A DNA stretch of 64,000 bases from Pseudomonadota bacterium (lineage in GTDB: Bacteria > Pseudomonadota > Alphaproteobacteria > Rhizobiales > Hyphomicrobiaceae): the NCBI GenBank assembly GCA_023412805.1, contig JAEZRM010000090.1, positions 33,853-97,852 of the forward strand, in the 5' to 3' direction. This document shows, in pieces, positions 25,744 to 33,959 of this stretch (position 1 is the stretch's first letter; each line of letters opens with the position of its first letter). The position numbers and the translations under genes are program-made. Under the pieces are notes generated by a model that was not told where the DNA came from, made no database searches, and was given only the letters and a program-made list of their open reading frames with translations.

Positions 25744-26712
25744 ATGACAACTCCCCGCCATGCCAAAGTGATCATTCTCGGCTCGGGCCCCGCCGGCTAC
25801 ACAGCCGCGATCTACGCCGCCCGCGCCATGCTCAAACCCTTGATCATTCAAGGCAATCAGCCGGGCGGCCAGCTCACGATCACAACCGACGTCGAGAACT
25901 ATCCGGGCTTTGCCAAGGTCATCCAGGGCCCCTGGCTGATGGAGGAAATGCGCGCGCAAGCCGAGCACGTCGGCACCGAAGTGGTCATGGACCATGTCGT
26001 AAAGGTGTCGCTCGGCAAGCGTCCCTTCCTGCTCGAGTGCGACTCCGGCGACAGCTACACGTGCGATGCCCTCATCATCTGCACGGGGGCGCAGGCGCGC
26101 TGGATCGGGATGCCGAGCGAGGCCGCGTTCCAGGGCCATGGCGTCTCCGCCTGCGCCACCTGCGACGGGTTCTTCTATCGTGACAAGGAAGTGATCGTTG
26201 TCGGCGGCGGTAACACCGCTGTCGAGGAGGCGATATTCCTTACGAATTTCGCGAAGAAGGTCACCGTCGTGCATCGGCGCGACAGCTTCCGCGCCGAGCG
26301 CATTCTGCAAGACCGCCTCTTCAAGAACCCCAAGATCGAGGTGCTCTGGGATACGACCCTCGAGGAGATTACCGGCGATACCGATCCGGTGAAGAGCGTC
26401 ACCGGCGTGCGCCTGCGCAATGTGCGCACCGGCGCCATCGAAAGCCGGCCCGTCGACGGCGTCTTCATTGCCATCGGGCACGCGCCGGCGACCGAGCTTT
26501 TCGTCGGGCAGCTTCCGATGACCAAGGGAAACTATCTGATCACGAAACCGGATTCGACCGCCACCGACATCCCCGGCGTATTCGCCGCCGGCGACGTCAA
26601 GGACGAGGTCTATCGCCAGGCGGTGACGGCCGCCGGCATGGGCTGCATGGCGGCACTAGAGGCGGAACGGTTCCTTGCCCATGCGGGCGAGCACCTCGAA
26701 GCCGCACAGTAA
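25744..26712 (+). CDS. trxB: Thioredoxin reductase
   Basis: 322 residues, standard length for low-Mr thioredoxin-disulfide reductase. FAD motif ILGSGPAGYTAAIYAARA at the N-terminus; redox-active ACATCDGFFY with Cys137 and Cys140; NADPH motif VVGGGNTAVEEAIFL; C-terminal FAD motif GVFAAGDVKD. It transfers electrons from NADPH to thioredoxin in the cytoplasm. A lysR-type gene follows at 21 bp on the same strand. The upstream region has an RpoH-like promoter and a palindrome, in line with a stress-controlled gene. Confidence 0.97.
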   Translation: MTTPRHAKVIILGSGPAGYTAAIYAARAMLKPLIIQGNQPGGQLTITTDVENYPGFAKVIQGPWLMEEMRAQAEHVGTEVVMDHVVKVSLGKRPFLLECDSGDSYTCDALIICTGAQARWIGMPSEAAFQGHGVSACATCDGFFYRDKEVIVVGGGNTAVEEAIFLTNFAKKVTVVHRRDSFRAERILQDRLFKNPKIEVLWDTTLEEITGDTDPVKSVTGVRLRNVRTGAIESRPVDGVFIAIGHAPATELFVGQLPMTKGNYLITKPDSTATDIPGVFAAGDVKDEVYRQAVTAAGMGCMAALEAERFLAHAGEHLEAAQ

Positions 26713-26733
26713 CAAACGAAGAGGAAACGTCGC

Positions 26734-27636
26734 GTGCCGGGGCATATGGACTGGGACAAGTTGCGCATCTTCCACTCGGCTGCCGAGGCTGGAAGCTTCA
26801 CTCATGCGGGCGAAAGCCTGCGGATGAGCCAATCCGCCGTCAGCCGCCAGGTCTCGGCGCTCGAGAAAGAGCTCGGTGTTTCGCTCTTTCACCGCCACGC
26901 GCGCGGCCTTGTGCTCACCGAGCAGGGCGAGATGCTGTTCCGCACCGCCAGCGAGGTGATGAACAAGCTGCAGACCGCGGAGTCGCTGCTCTCCGATTCA
27001 ACGACGAAGCCGGCAGGCGACCTCCGTGTCACCGCGACGGTCGGTCTCGGCTCGGTCTGGATCACCCAGCGTCTGCGCGAGTTCCTCGAGCTCTATCCCG
27101 ACATCCGGGTCGAGCTGATCCTCAATGACGAGCCTGTCGATCTCTCCATGCGGGTCGCCGACGTCGCCATCTGGGCGCGCGAGCCCTCACAAGGCGACCT
27201 CATTCGCCGGCCGCTCTTCACAATGCAGACGCACTGCTACGCGTCGAGCCAGTACATTCGCAAGTTTGGCACCCCGGCGAACGTTGCCGACCTCGACCGG
27301 CATCGGATCGTGTCCTTCGTCGGCAATCCAGCGCCCCACCTCTCCCATATCAACATGCTCGAATCGCTCGGCCGCGAGGGGCGTGCGCCGCGAATCCCGG
27401 TCATGCGCGCGAGCGCGATTCTGGCCCTGAAGTACGCGATCCGATCCGGCATCGGCATCGGCATGATCCCCGACTACCTCACGCAGGAGGAAGCAGACCT
27501 GGTACCCGTTCTGGCAGATCTCGAACTGCCGAAGCTGCCGGTCTACTTCGTGTATCCGGAAGAGCTGAAGACGGCAAAAAAAGTCCAGGTTTTCCGGGAC
27601 TTCATGGTGGCAAAAGGCCGGCAATGGAAATACTAG
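26734..27636 (+). CDS. LysR-family transcriptional regulator
   Basis: 300 residues. The N-terminal winged helix (about residues 5-65) has LRIFHSAAEAGSFTHAGE, SQSAVSRQVSALEKELGVSLFHR and LTEQGE, the classical LysR HTH signature. The rest is the periplasmic-binding-protein-like effector domain, with GIGMIPDY near the end. GTG 26734 has GAGGAAA at correct spacing; ATG 26746 is an alternative. It follows trxB in the same direction, an arrangement seen in other alphaproteobacteria. The palindrome at the trxB promoter might be its target, but this is inference. Effector unknown. Confidence 0.93.
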   Translation: MPGHMDWDKLRIFHSAAEAGSFTHAGESLRMSQSAVSRQVSALEKELGVSLFHRHARGLVLTEQGEMLFRTASEVMNKLQTAESLLSDSTTKPAGDLRVTATVGLGSVWITQRLREFLELYPDIRVELILNDEPVDLSMRVADVAIWAREPSQGDLIRRPLFTMQTHCYASSQYIRKFGTPANVADLDRHRIVSFVGNPAPHLSHINMLESLGREGRAPRIPVMRASAILALKYAIRSGIGIGMIPDYLTQEEADLVPVLADLELPKLPVYFVYPEELKTAKKVQVFRDFMVAKGRQWKY

Positions 27637-27704
27637 GAACACAGTCTTTCAGAGCACGCCCCTAGACATGCGATTTGCGCAGGGCCGCCTGCTTCGCCAC
27701 CGGA

Positions 27705-27733
27705 TTGAATTGGACGGCAACTGCCCACATATA
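27705..27733 (+). promoter_or_regulatory. Sigma-70 promoter of the small RNA candidate
   Basis: TTGAAT at 27705-27710 and CATATA at 27728-27733 with the ideal 17-bp spacing, about 70 bp after the lysR stop. A start near 27736-27741 leads straight into the first stem of the structured transcript. Confidence 0.6.
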
Positions 27734-27736
27734 CCT

Positions 27737-27853
27737 CTTCAGCTGTGACGGACAGCTGCTGAAGGCAGTTCCCTCCCTTTGACGCCTTCACGCGCATTGC
27801 TTCGGCAATGCGATCCAAACTTCAGCCGGGCTTCGTGCCCGGCTTTTCTTTTT
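27737..27853 (+). ncRNA. Candidate trans-acting small RNA (about 115 nt, three stem-loops)
   Basis: No ORF is supported between lysR and yejF, but the strand has the full layout of a small RNA. Stem 1 (27737-27764) is CTTCAG-CTGT-GACGG-ACAG-(CTG)-CTGAAG. It is followed by an unpaired stretch with CCCTCCCTTT (27771-27780), complementary to a Shine-Dalgarno. Stem 2 is CGCATTGC-TTCG-GCAATGCG (27793-27812). The terminator is GCCGGGC-TTCGT-GCCCGGC followed by TTTTCTTTTT (27825-27853). A consensus-spaced promoter precedes it. I do not recognise an Rfam family; Hfq-dependent regulation of mRNAs through the CCCUCCC loop is inference. Confidence 0.65.
27825..27853 (+). terminator. Strong intrinsic terminator
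   Basis: 7-bp GC stem GCCGGGC / GCCCGGC with TTCGT loop and a ten-base T-rich tail (TTTTCTTTTT). It ends the small RNA candidate, or alternatively the lysR transcript 190 bp upstream. Confidence 0.9.
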
Positions 27854-27959
27854 CCTGAAAGCTCAGATATTTGCGCCGGGCGATCAAGTATTGCCGGACA
27901 CGGACTATCAGACGCAGTCAATAACAATCAGAACGCGATTCGCGTCCAGAACGCAGCGC

Positions 27960-29621
27960 TCAGGTTGCAAGCACGTTCTCGTGCTTGACCTCGAGGTTGA
28001 GGGCGGCTGAGAGCAGCGCCTGGGTGTAGGCTTCGCGTGGCTGCTCGAAGATCGCAGTGGTCGGCCCCTCCTCCACGACGACCCCATTGCGCAGGACAAT
28101 GACGTAGTTGCTCAGTGCCCGGACGACGCGCAGGTCGTGACTGATGAACAGGTACGAGAGATCGTGCTTGCGCTGCAGATCGCGCAGGAGATCGACGATC
28201 TGTGCCTGCACGCTCATGTCCAGCGCGCTCGTCGGCTCGTCGAGCATGACGAAGTGCGGCTCGAGCACCATGGCGCGCGCGATGGCGATACGCTGGCGCT
28301 GGCCGCCTGAGAATTCGTGCGGGTAACGGTCCTGTGCCGAAGGGTCGATCCCGACCTCGGAGAGCGCCTGACTGACACGTTCCCGGCGCTGCGCGAAGGT
28401 GAGGCCCGGATCCTGGATAAGGAGCCCCTCCTCGACGATCTGGCTGACGGAGAGACGCGGCGAGAGCGACCCATAGGGGTCCTGGAACACGATCTGCATC
28501 TCATGACGCAGCGGCCGCATCTGCTTGGCGCTGAGGCCGTCGATCCGCTTGCCCATGTACACGATGGGGCCTTGCGAGCTGATCAGACGGAGGATCGCGA
28601 GGCCCAGCGATGTCTTGCCGGAACCTGACTCCCCGACGACACCGATCGTCTCGCCCGCCCTGAGCTTGAAGGACACGCCGTCCACTGCCCGCACGTGATC
28701 GACCGTGCGCCGCAGGAGGCCGCGCTTGATGGGAAACCAGACCTTGAGGTTGTCCGCCTCGACAACGACCGGCCCCTGCGGATTACCAGCCGGCGGCTGC
28801 CCCTTGGGCTCGGCCGCCAGCAGGTGGCGTGTGTACGAATGCTTGGGGGCCTCGAAGATCTCGCGGACGGTTCCGCGCTCGACGATGTTCCCCGCATTCA
28901 TGACATACACGCGGTCGGCCATCTTCCGCACGATCCCGAGATCGTGCGTGATGAGCAGCATGGCCATCCCGAGCTCACGCTGAAGATCCTTCAGGAGCGC
29001 GAGGATCTGCGCCTGAATGGTGACATCGAGCGCCGTGGTCGGCTCGTCGGCGATCAGCAGGTCCGGCTCGTTGGCGAGCGCCATGGCGATCATCACGCGC
29101 TGTCGCTGGCCGCCCGAGAGCTGATGCGGATAGGCGCCGAGACGCTTCTCGGCGTCGCGGATGCCGACCTTGCGCAGAAGGTCGAGCGTGCGGGACTTCG
29201 CCTCGGCTTCGCTCAGTCCCATGTGCAGGCGCAGGATCTCGCCGACCTGCTGCTCGATGGTATGCAGCGGATTGAGCGAGGTCATCGGCTCCTGGAAGAT
29301 GATCGAAATGCGTCCGCCGCGAATGTCGCGCATGACGGCGCCCGGCACCTTCAGCAGGTCCTTGCCTTCGAAGTAGATCTCGCCCGTCGGATGACGCGCG
29401 GCCGGATAGGGCAGCAGGCGCATGATGGAAAGCGCCGACACGCTCTTTCCGGAGCCCGACTCGCCGACGAGCGCCACCGTCTCGCCCTTGCCGATCGAGA
29501 AATCGATGCCGCAGACGGCCAGATGACTGTTTTCGCCCGAGCGGAACTCGACCGACAGATTGCGCACGTTGATGAGTGTCTGCGACGGCGCGCGCGGGGT
29601 CTCGGGGACGGAGGCGCTCAT
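27960..29621 (-). CDS. yejF: Peptide ABC transporter ATP-binding protein, fused double ATPase (YejF)
   Basis: 553 residues with two complete ABC ATPase domains. Domain 1: Walker A GESGSGKS, signature LSGGQRQR, Walker [13 protein letters not shown]. Domain 2 (from about residue 290): Walker A GESGSGKT, signature FSGGQRQR, Walker [13 protein letters not shown]. Fusion of the two halves is typical of YejF, which powers uptake of oligopeptides and microcin C-like peptides. The start ATG 29621 overlaps the yejE stop by four bases. It is the last gene of the yej operon. Confidence 0.93.
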   Translation of the reverse strand: MSASVPETPRAPSQTLINVRNLSVEFRSGENSHLAVCGIDFSIGKGETVALVGESGSGKSVSALSIMRLLPYPAARHPTGEIYFEGKDLLKVPGAVMRDIRGGRISIIFQEPMTSLNPLHTIEQQVGEILRLHMGLSEAEAKSRTLDLLRKVGIRDAEKRLGAYPHQLSGGQRQRVMIAMALANEPDLLIADEPTTALDVTIQAQILALLKDLQRELGMAMLLITHDLGIVRKMADRVYVMNAGNIVERGTVREIFEAPKHSYTRHLLAAEPKGQPPAGNPQGPVVVEADNLKVWFPIKRGLLRRTVDHVRAVDGVSFKLRAGETIGVVGESGSGKTSLGLAILRLISSQGPIVYMGKRIDGLSAKQMRPLRHEMQIVFQDPYGSLSPRLSVSQIVEEGLLIQDPGLTFAQRRERVSQALSEVGIDPSAQDRYPHEFSGGQRQRIAIARAMVLEPHFVMLDEPTSALDMSVQAQIVDLLRDLQRKHDLSYLFISHDLRVVRALSNYVIVLRNGVVVEEGPTTAIFEQPREAYTQALLSAALNLEVKHENVLAT

Positions 29622-30889
29622 CGGAAGGTCTTTCTCGGATCGAGCGCATCGCGGACGGCTTCACCGACGAAGATCAGCAGCGAGAGTGTGATCGCGATGG
29701 AGAAGAACCCCGCGAGGCCCAGCCACGGCGCCTGCAGGTTGGCCTTGCCCTGCGAGAGAAGCTCGCCGAGCGAGGGCGAACCCGGCGGCAATCCGAGCCC
29801 GAGGAAGTCCAGCGCCGTCAGCGCCGTGATCGAGCCTGAGAGCTTGAAGGGCAGAAACGTCAGCGTCGCCACCATCGCGTTCGGCAGGAGGTGCTTGAAC
29901 ATGATCTTGGCGTTCGAGAGCCCGAGCGCACGTGCCGCCGTGATGTACTCGAAATTGCGCCCGCGCAGGAACTCCGCGCGCACGACGCCGACAAGATATA
30001 CCCAGTGGAACAGCAGCAGGATGAACAGCAGCGTCCAGAAGCCAGGGACCAGCATGGCCGATATGATGATCAGCACGTAGAGCGACGGGATCGACGACCA
30101 CACCTCCAGAATGCGCTGGAAGACGAGATCGGTTCGCCCGCCGAAATAGCCTTGTATGGCGCCGGCCGTCACGCCGATCGCTGCGGCGAGGATGGTCAGG
30201 ATCAAGCCGAACAGCACGGATATTCGGAAGCCGTAGATGACACGCGCAACGACGTCGCGGCCCTGGTCGTCCGTGCCGAGCCAGTTGCGATTGCCGAGCG
30301 CCAGAAAGCGCGCCATCTGCGCGTCATCGGCCTCGCAGAGCTCCGCGCTCGATGCCCAGGGCGGTGGCGCCGGATAGCCGAGGCAGCGCCCCTCGGGGCC
30401 CTTCACGCGCGGGAAATCCTTATTGATCGAGTTGTACGAGTAGCGAATGGGCGGCCAGAGGATCCAGCCATGGCTCTGGATCTCGTCGAGGATGACCGGA
30501 TCCTTGTAGTCGGTCACCGCGAGAAATCCACCGAACTTCTCTTCAGGATAGTCGACCAGGAAGGGAACGAGAATCTCGCCTTTGTAACGCACGAGGATCG
30601 GCCGATCGTTGGCGATCACCTCGGCGAACAGACTGAGGATGAAGAGGCTGAGAAAGATCCAGAGACTCCAATAGCCACGACGGTTGGCCTTGAAGTTGCG
30701 CCAGCGCCGCTCGTTGATCGGCGACAGACTGAAGATACCGTGGCGACGACGTTTGGTGCCGACGGGCCTCTCGTCGGCATCCGGCACGAGCGGCTCGGCA
30801 GAAGGCACGACCGGCGGCGCGATCTCCGGTGCGACGGCCGGCGGCGCTTCCGGCTTCCGCTCGAGTGTATCGTCGCGTCGCGCGTCCAC
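29618..30889 (-). CDS. yejE: Peptide ABC transporter permease YejE
   Basis: 423 residues. A Pro/Ala-rich cytoplasmic N-terminus of about 55 residues is followed by one helix, a large periplasmic segment with WILWPPIRYSYNSINKDFP and LGTDDQGRDVVARVIYG (the OppC-type motif), and a five-helix permease core containing the EAA loop ITAARALGLSNAKIMFKHLLPNA. This is the YejE type of inner-membrane component. The N-terminal extension is longer than in the enterobacterial protein. It is 4 bp from yejB and overlaps yejF by 4 bp. Confidence 0.92.
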   Translation of the reverse strand: MDARRDDTLERKPEAPPAVAPEIAPPVVPSAEPLVPDADERPVGTKRRRHGIFSLSPINERRWRNFKANRRGYWSLWIFLSLFILSLFAEVIANDRPILVRYKGEILVPFLVDYPEEKFGGFLAVTDYKDPVILDEIQSHGWILWPPIRYSYNSINKDFPRVKGPEGRCLGYPAPPPWASSAELCEADDAQMARFLALGNRNWLGTDDQGRDVVARVIYGFRISVLFGLILTILAAAIGVTAGAIQGYFGGRTDLVFQRILEVWSSIPSLYVLIIISAMLVPGFWTLLFILLLFHWVYLVGVVRAEFLRGRNFEYITAARALGLSNAKIMFKHLLPNAMVATLTFLPFKLSGSITALTALDFLGLGLPPGSPSLGELLSQGKANLQAPWLGLAGFFSIAITLSLLIFVGEAVRDALDPRKTFR

Positions 30890-30893
30890 CGTG

Positions 30894-32012
30894 TCAGACC
30901 TCCCGCGACTCGAAGTCGATGCGTGGATCGACGAGCGTGTAGACGAAGTCCGAGACGAGGTTCACGACCAGTCCGAGCAACGAGAAGATGAAGAGCGTCG
31001 CAAAGACCACCGGATAATCGCGATTAATGATGGATTCGAAGCTGAGGAGGCCGAGTCCATCGAGCGAGAAGATCGTCTCGATGAGCAGCGCGCCGCTGAA
31101 GAACGCGCCGATAAAGGCGCCAGGAAAACCGGCGATGATCAGCAGCATGGCATTGCGGAACACGTGGCCATAGAGCACCTGCCGCTCGGCGAGGCCCTTG
31201 GCGCGCGCGGTCACGACATACTGCTTGCGGATCTCGTCGAGAAAGGAATTCTTGGTCAGGAATGCCATGGTCGTGAAGGCACCGAGCGCCAGCGCGATGA
31301 GCGGCAGTGTCAGGTGCCAGAAGTAGTCGACGACCTTGCCCCAGAGCGAGAGCTGAGCCCAGTTGTCGGACGTGAGGCCGCGCGAGGGGAACCACTGCAC
31401 GAACGACCCGCCGGCAAAAAGGATCAGCAGCAGCACGGCAATCAGGAAGCCCGGGATGGCATAGCCGATCACCAGAAGCCCCGAGGTCCACGTATCGAAG
31501 CGTTCACCATCGTGCACGGCCTTGCGAATGCCGAGCGGGATCGAGATGAGGTAGGTCAGCAGCAGCATCCACACGCCGAGCGATATCGAGACGGGGAGCT
31601 TCTCCTTGATTAATTGGAGAACGCTGACGTCGCGGAAATAGCTCTTGCCGAAATCGAACGTGAGATAGTTCTTCATCATGATGAAGAAGCGCTCGTGCGC
31701 CGGCTTGTCGAAGCCGAACTGCTTCTCAAGCTGCCTGATGAACTCGGGATCGAGCCCCTGCGCGCCGCGATAGCGTGACGAGGTCGCATCTGCACCGCCG
31801 CCGCCCTGCTGGCTCGCTCCGCCGGCTCCCATCCCGTCACCGCCGCCGCCACCGATCCGGGCAGTCGCCGACGCGTCCGTTCCCGTGAGCTGCGCGATCA
31901 CGCGCTCGACGGGACCGCCGGGCGCAAACTGTATGATCGTGAAGCTGATCAGCATGATCCCGAACAAGGTCGGGATCATGAGCAGGATGCGCTTCAGAAG
32001 ATAGGCGCCCAT
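30894..32012 (-). CDS. yejB: Peptide ABC transporter permease YejB
   Basis: 372 residues, OppB-type permease: N-terminal helix MGAYLLKRILLMIPTLFGIM, then LISFTIIQFAPGGPVERV, and a membrane core with the EAA-type loop VVTARAKGLAERQVLYGHVF. Between the first helix and the core is an unusual Gly-rich insert (about residues 55-80, GGGGGDGMGAGG and QQGGGGAD) on the periplasmic side. YejB pairs with YejE to form the channel. It starts 43 bp after the binding-protein gene. The substrate class is inferred from the family: oligopeptides, including microcin C in enterobacteria. Confidence 0.92.
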   Translation of the reverse strand: MGAYLLKRILLMIPTLFGIMLISFTIIQFAPGGPVERVIAQLTGTDASATARIGGGGGDGMGAGGASQQGGGGADATSSRYRGAQGLDPEFIRQLEKQFGFDKPAHERFFIMMKNYLTFDFGKSYFRDVSVLQLIKEKLPVSISLGVWMLLLTYLISIPLGIRKAVHDGERFDTWTSGLLVIGYAIPGFLIAVLLLILFAGGSFVQWFPSRGLTSDNWAQLSLWGKVVDYFWHLTLPLIALALGAFTTMAFLTKNSFLDEIRKQYVVTARAKGLAERQVLYGHVFRNAMLLIIAGFPGAFIGAFFSGALLIETIFSLDGLGLLSFESIINRDYPVVFATLFIFSLLGLVVNLVSDFVYTLVDPRIDFESREV

Positions 32013-32055
32013 TCCGTTCGCACGCTTCCCTGAGTTGAAGCCAGAGCCCGGGCCG

Positions 32056-33891
32056 TCAGTTCGGCTTTACCTTCGCAGCTTTCTCCGCGTCGTACCACCA
32101 CGTATCCGGCGCCCCGCGGCTGTATTTCGGCTTCGTCTCGGGACCGGAGAACTTGTCCCAGTAGGCAATATGGTGCGACGCCTTGTACCACTGCGGCACC
32201 CAATAATGCCCGGCCCGCAGCACACGGTCTATGGCGCGCGTCGCCGCGACCAGCTCATCGCGACTCTTGGCCTCCACGACCTTGTCGAGCAGCGCATCGA
32301 CGACAGGATCCTTGATGCCGGCGAGATTGACGCTGCCCTCGACATTGGCGTTCTCGCTCGCCCAGTAATTGCGCATCTCATTGCCGGGCGTCAGCCGCAT
32401 GACGAAGCGTGAAGTCACCACATCGAAGTCGAATGCCTTCACGCGCCGCTGATATTGCGCGCTGTCGACGCGACGGATCGAGGCCGGGACACCGATCGCC
32501 TGTAGGTTCTTGATGTACGGCGCGATCACACGCTCGAACGTGCCCTCGTAGATCAGGAACTCGATCTCGAGCACTTCGCCATTCGGGCACACACGCACGC
32601 GATCCTTCATCTTGCATCCGGCTTCATCGAGCAGACGCGCCGCCTCGCGCAGCAGCTTGCGGTCCGTCCCCGAGCCGTCGGACACAGGCGAGTTGTAAGG
32701 CTCCTCGAAGACCGCTTTCGGCAGTTTGTCCTTGAACGGCTCGAGCAGGGCCAGTTCCGCAGGCGAGGGCAAGCCCTCGGCCTTCATATCAGAGTTCTCG
32801 AAGTAGCTGTTCGTGCGCTGATAGAGCCCGTAGAACAGATTCTTGTTCGTGAACTCGTAGTCGAAGGCATAGTCCAGCGCTTTGCGCACGCGCGGATCGG
32901 CAAATTTCGCGCGCCGCGTGTTGAAGAAGAAGCCTTGCGCACCCGACGGGTTTGCATCGGGCAGCACGATCTTCTTCATGCGCCCGTCGCGCATGGCGGG
33001 AACCTCATAACCGGTCGACCAATCGCGCGCGGTAAACTCCTCGCGGAAGTCGTACACGCCGGCCTTGAAGCCTTCGAGCGCCGCCGTGCGATCGCGGTAA
33101 TATTCGAAACGGATCTCGTCGAAGTTGCTCGTGCCGCGATTGATGGGAAGGTCCTTAGCCCAATAGTCGTCGCGACGCTTGTACGTGATCTGCGCGCCCG
33201 GCCGGAAATCGGCGATCAGATAAGGTCCCGAACCGAGCGGCGCGTCGAGCGTGGTCTGATCGAACTCGTGCTTCGTATAGTAAGCCTTCGAGAGAACCGG
33301 CAATCCTGCAACGATCGACGGCAGATCGCGCGTGAGCTCGCCGGTGAACGCGAACCGGATCGTGTGCGGATCCAGCACCTCGGCCTTCGTCACATCACGC
33401 ATCATGATGCGGTAGCTCGGATGGCCCTTTGCCTTGAGCGTGTCGAAGGAGAACGCGACGTCCTCCGCCGTGACGGCAGTGCCATCGGAGAACTTCGCTT
33501 CGGGTCGCAGGCGGAATGTCACGGATTTGCCGTCCTTGGCAACGGCGACTTCCTTCGCAATGAGGCCGTACATGGCGTCGGGCTCGTCACCCGAGCGCTC
33601 CATGAGCGTGTCGAAGAGCATGCTGAGGCCCGAGGCCGCATCGCCCTTCAGAATAAAGGGATTGAAGCTGTCGAACGAGTTCAGCGGGCCGCCGTACGTC
33701 GAGAAGCGGCCGCCCTTCGGTGCATTCGGATTGACGTAGTCGAAATGTTTGAAGTCGGCCGGATACTTGAGATCACCGAAGACGGAAAGACCGTGACGAA
33801 ACTCCTCCGCCGCGAGCGGTGTCATGCCGCCGAAGACGGTAAGTGCGGCGATGCCGGCCGCAAAGCACTTCCGGGAGAGCCAGCGCGTCAT
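32056..33891 (-). CDS. yejA: YejA-type peptide-binding protein 1
   Basis: 611 residues with a signal peptide (FAAGIAALTVFGGMTPLAAEE). YejA-type features are the opening HGLSVFGDLKYPADFKHFDYVNPNAPKGG, the FNSFDSFNPFILKG block, and RPEAKFSDGTAVTAEDVAFSFDTL, the SBP_bac_5 signature. The C-terminus is WVPQWYKASHHIAYWDKF. It is the periplasmic receptor of the YejBEF importer. Two binding proteins in tandem (the next is at 33960) share the same layout; this one is the nearer to yejB. Confidence 0.92.
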   Translation of the reverse strand: MTRWLSRKCFAAGIAALTVFGGMTPLAAEEFRHGLSVFGDLKYPADFKHFDYVNPNAPKGGRFSTYGGPLNSFDSFNPFILKGDAASGLSMLFDTLMERSGDEPDAMYGLIAKEVAVAKDGKSVTFRLRPEAKFSDGTAVTAEDVAFSFDTLKAKGHPSYRIMMRDVTKAEVLDPHTIRFAFTGELTRDLPSIVAGLPVLSKAYYTKHEFDQTTLDAPLGSGPYLIADFRPGAQITYKRRDDYWAKDLPINRGTSNFDEIRFEYYRDRTAALEGFKAGVYDFREEFTARDWSTGYEVPAMRDGRMKKIVLPDANPSGAQGFFFNTRRAKFADPRVRKALDYAFDYEFTNKNLFYGLYQRTNSYFENSDMKAEGLPSPAELALLEPFKDKLPKAVFEEPYNSPVSDGSGTDRKLLREAARLLDEAGCKMKDRVRVCPNGEVLEIEFLIYEGTFERVIAPYIKNLQAIGVPASIRRVDSAQYQRRVKAFDFDVVTSRFVMRLTPGNEMRNYWASENANVEGSVNLAGIKDPVVDALLDKVVEAKSRDELVAATRAIDRVLRAGHYWVPQWYKASHHIAYWDKFSGPETKPKYSRGAPDTWWYDAEKAAKVKPN

Positions 33892-33959
33892 CGTTTCATC
33901 CTCTCATGACCGGGTCGCGCCCGATATCGGGTGTTCGACTGATCTTTTCATTTCTGCCG

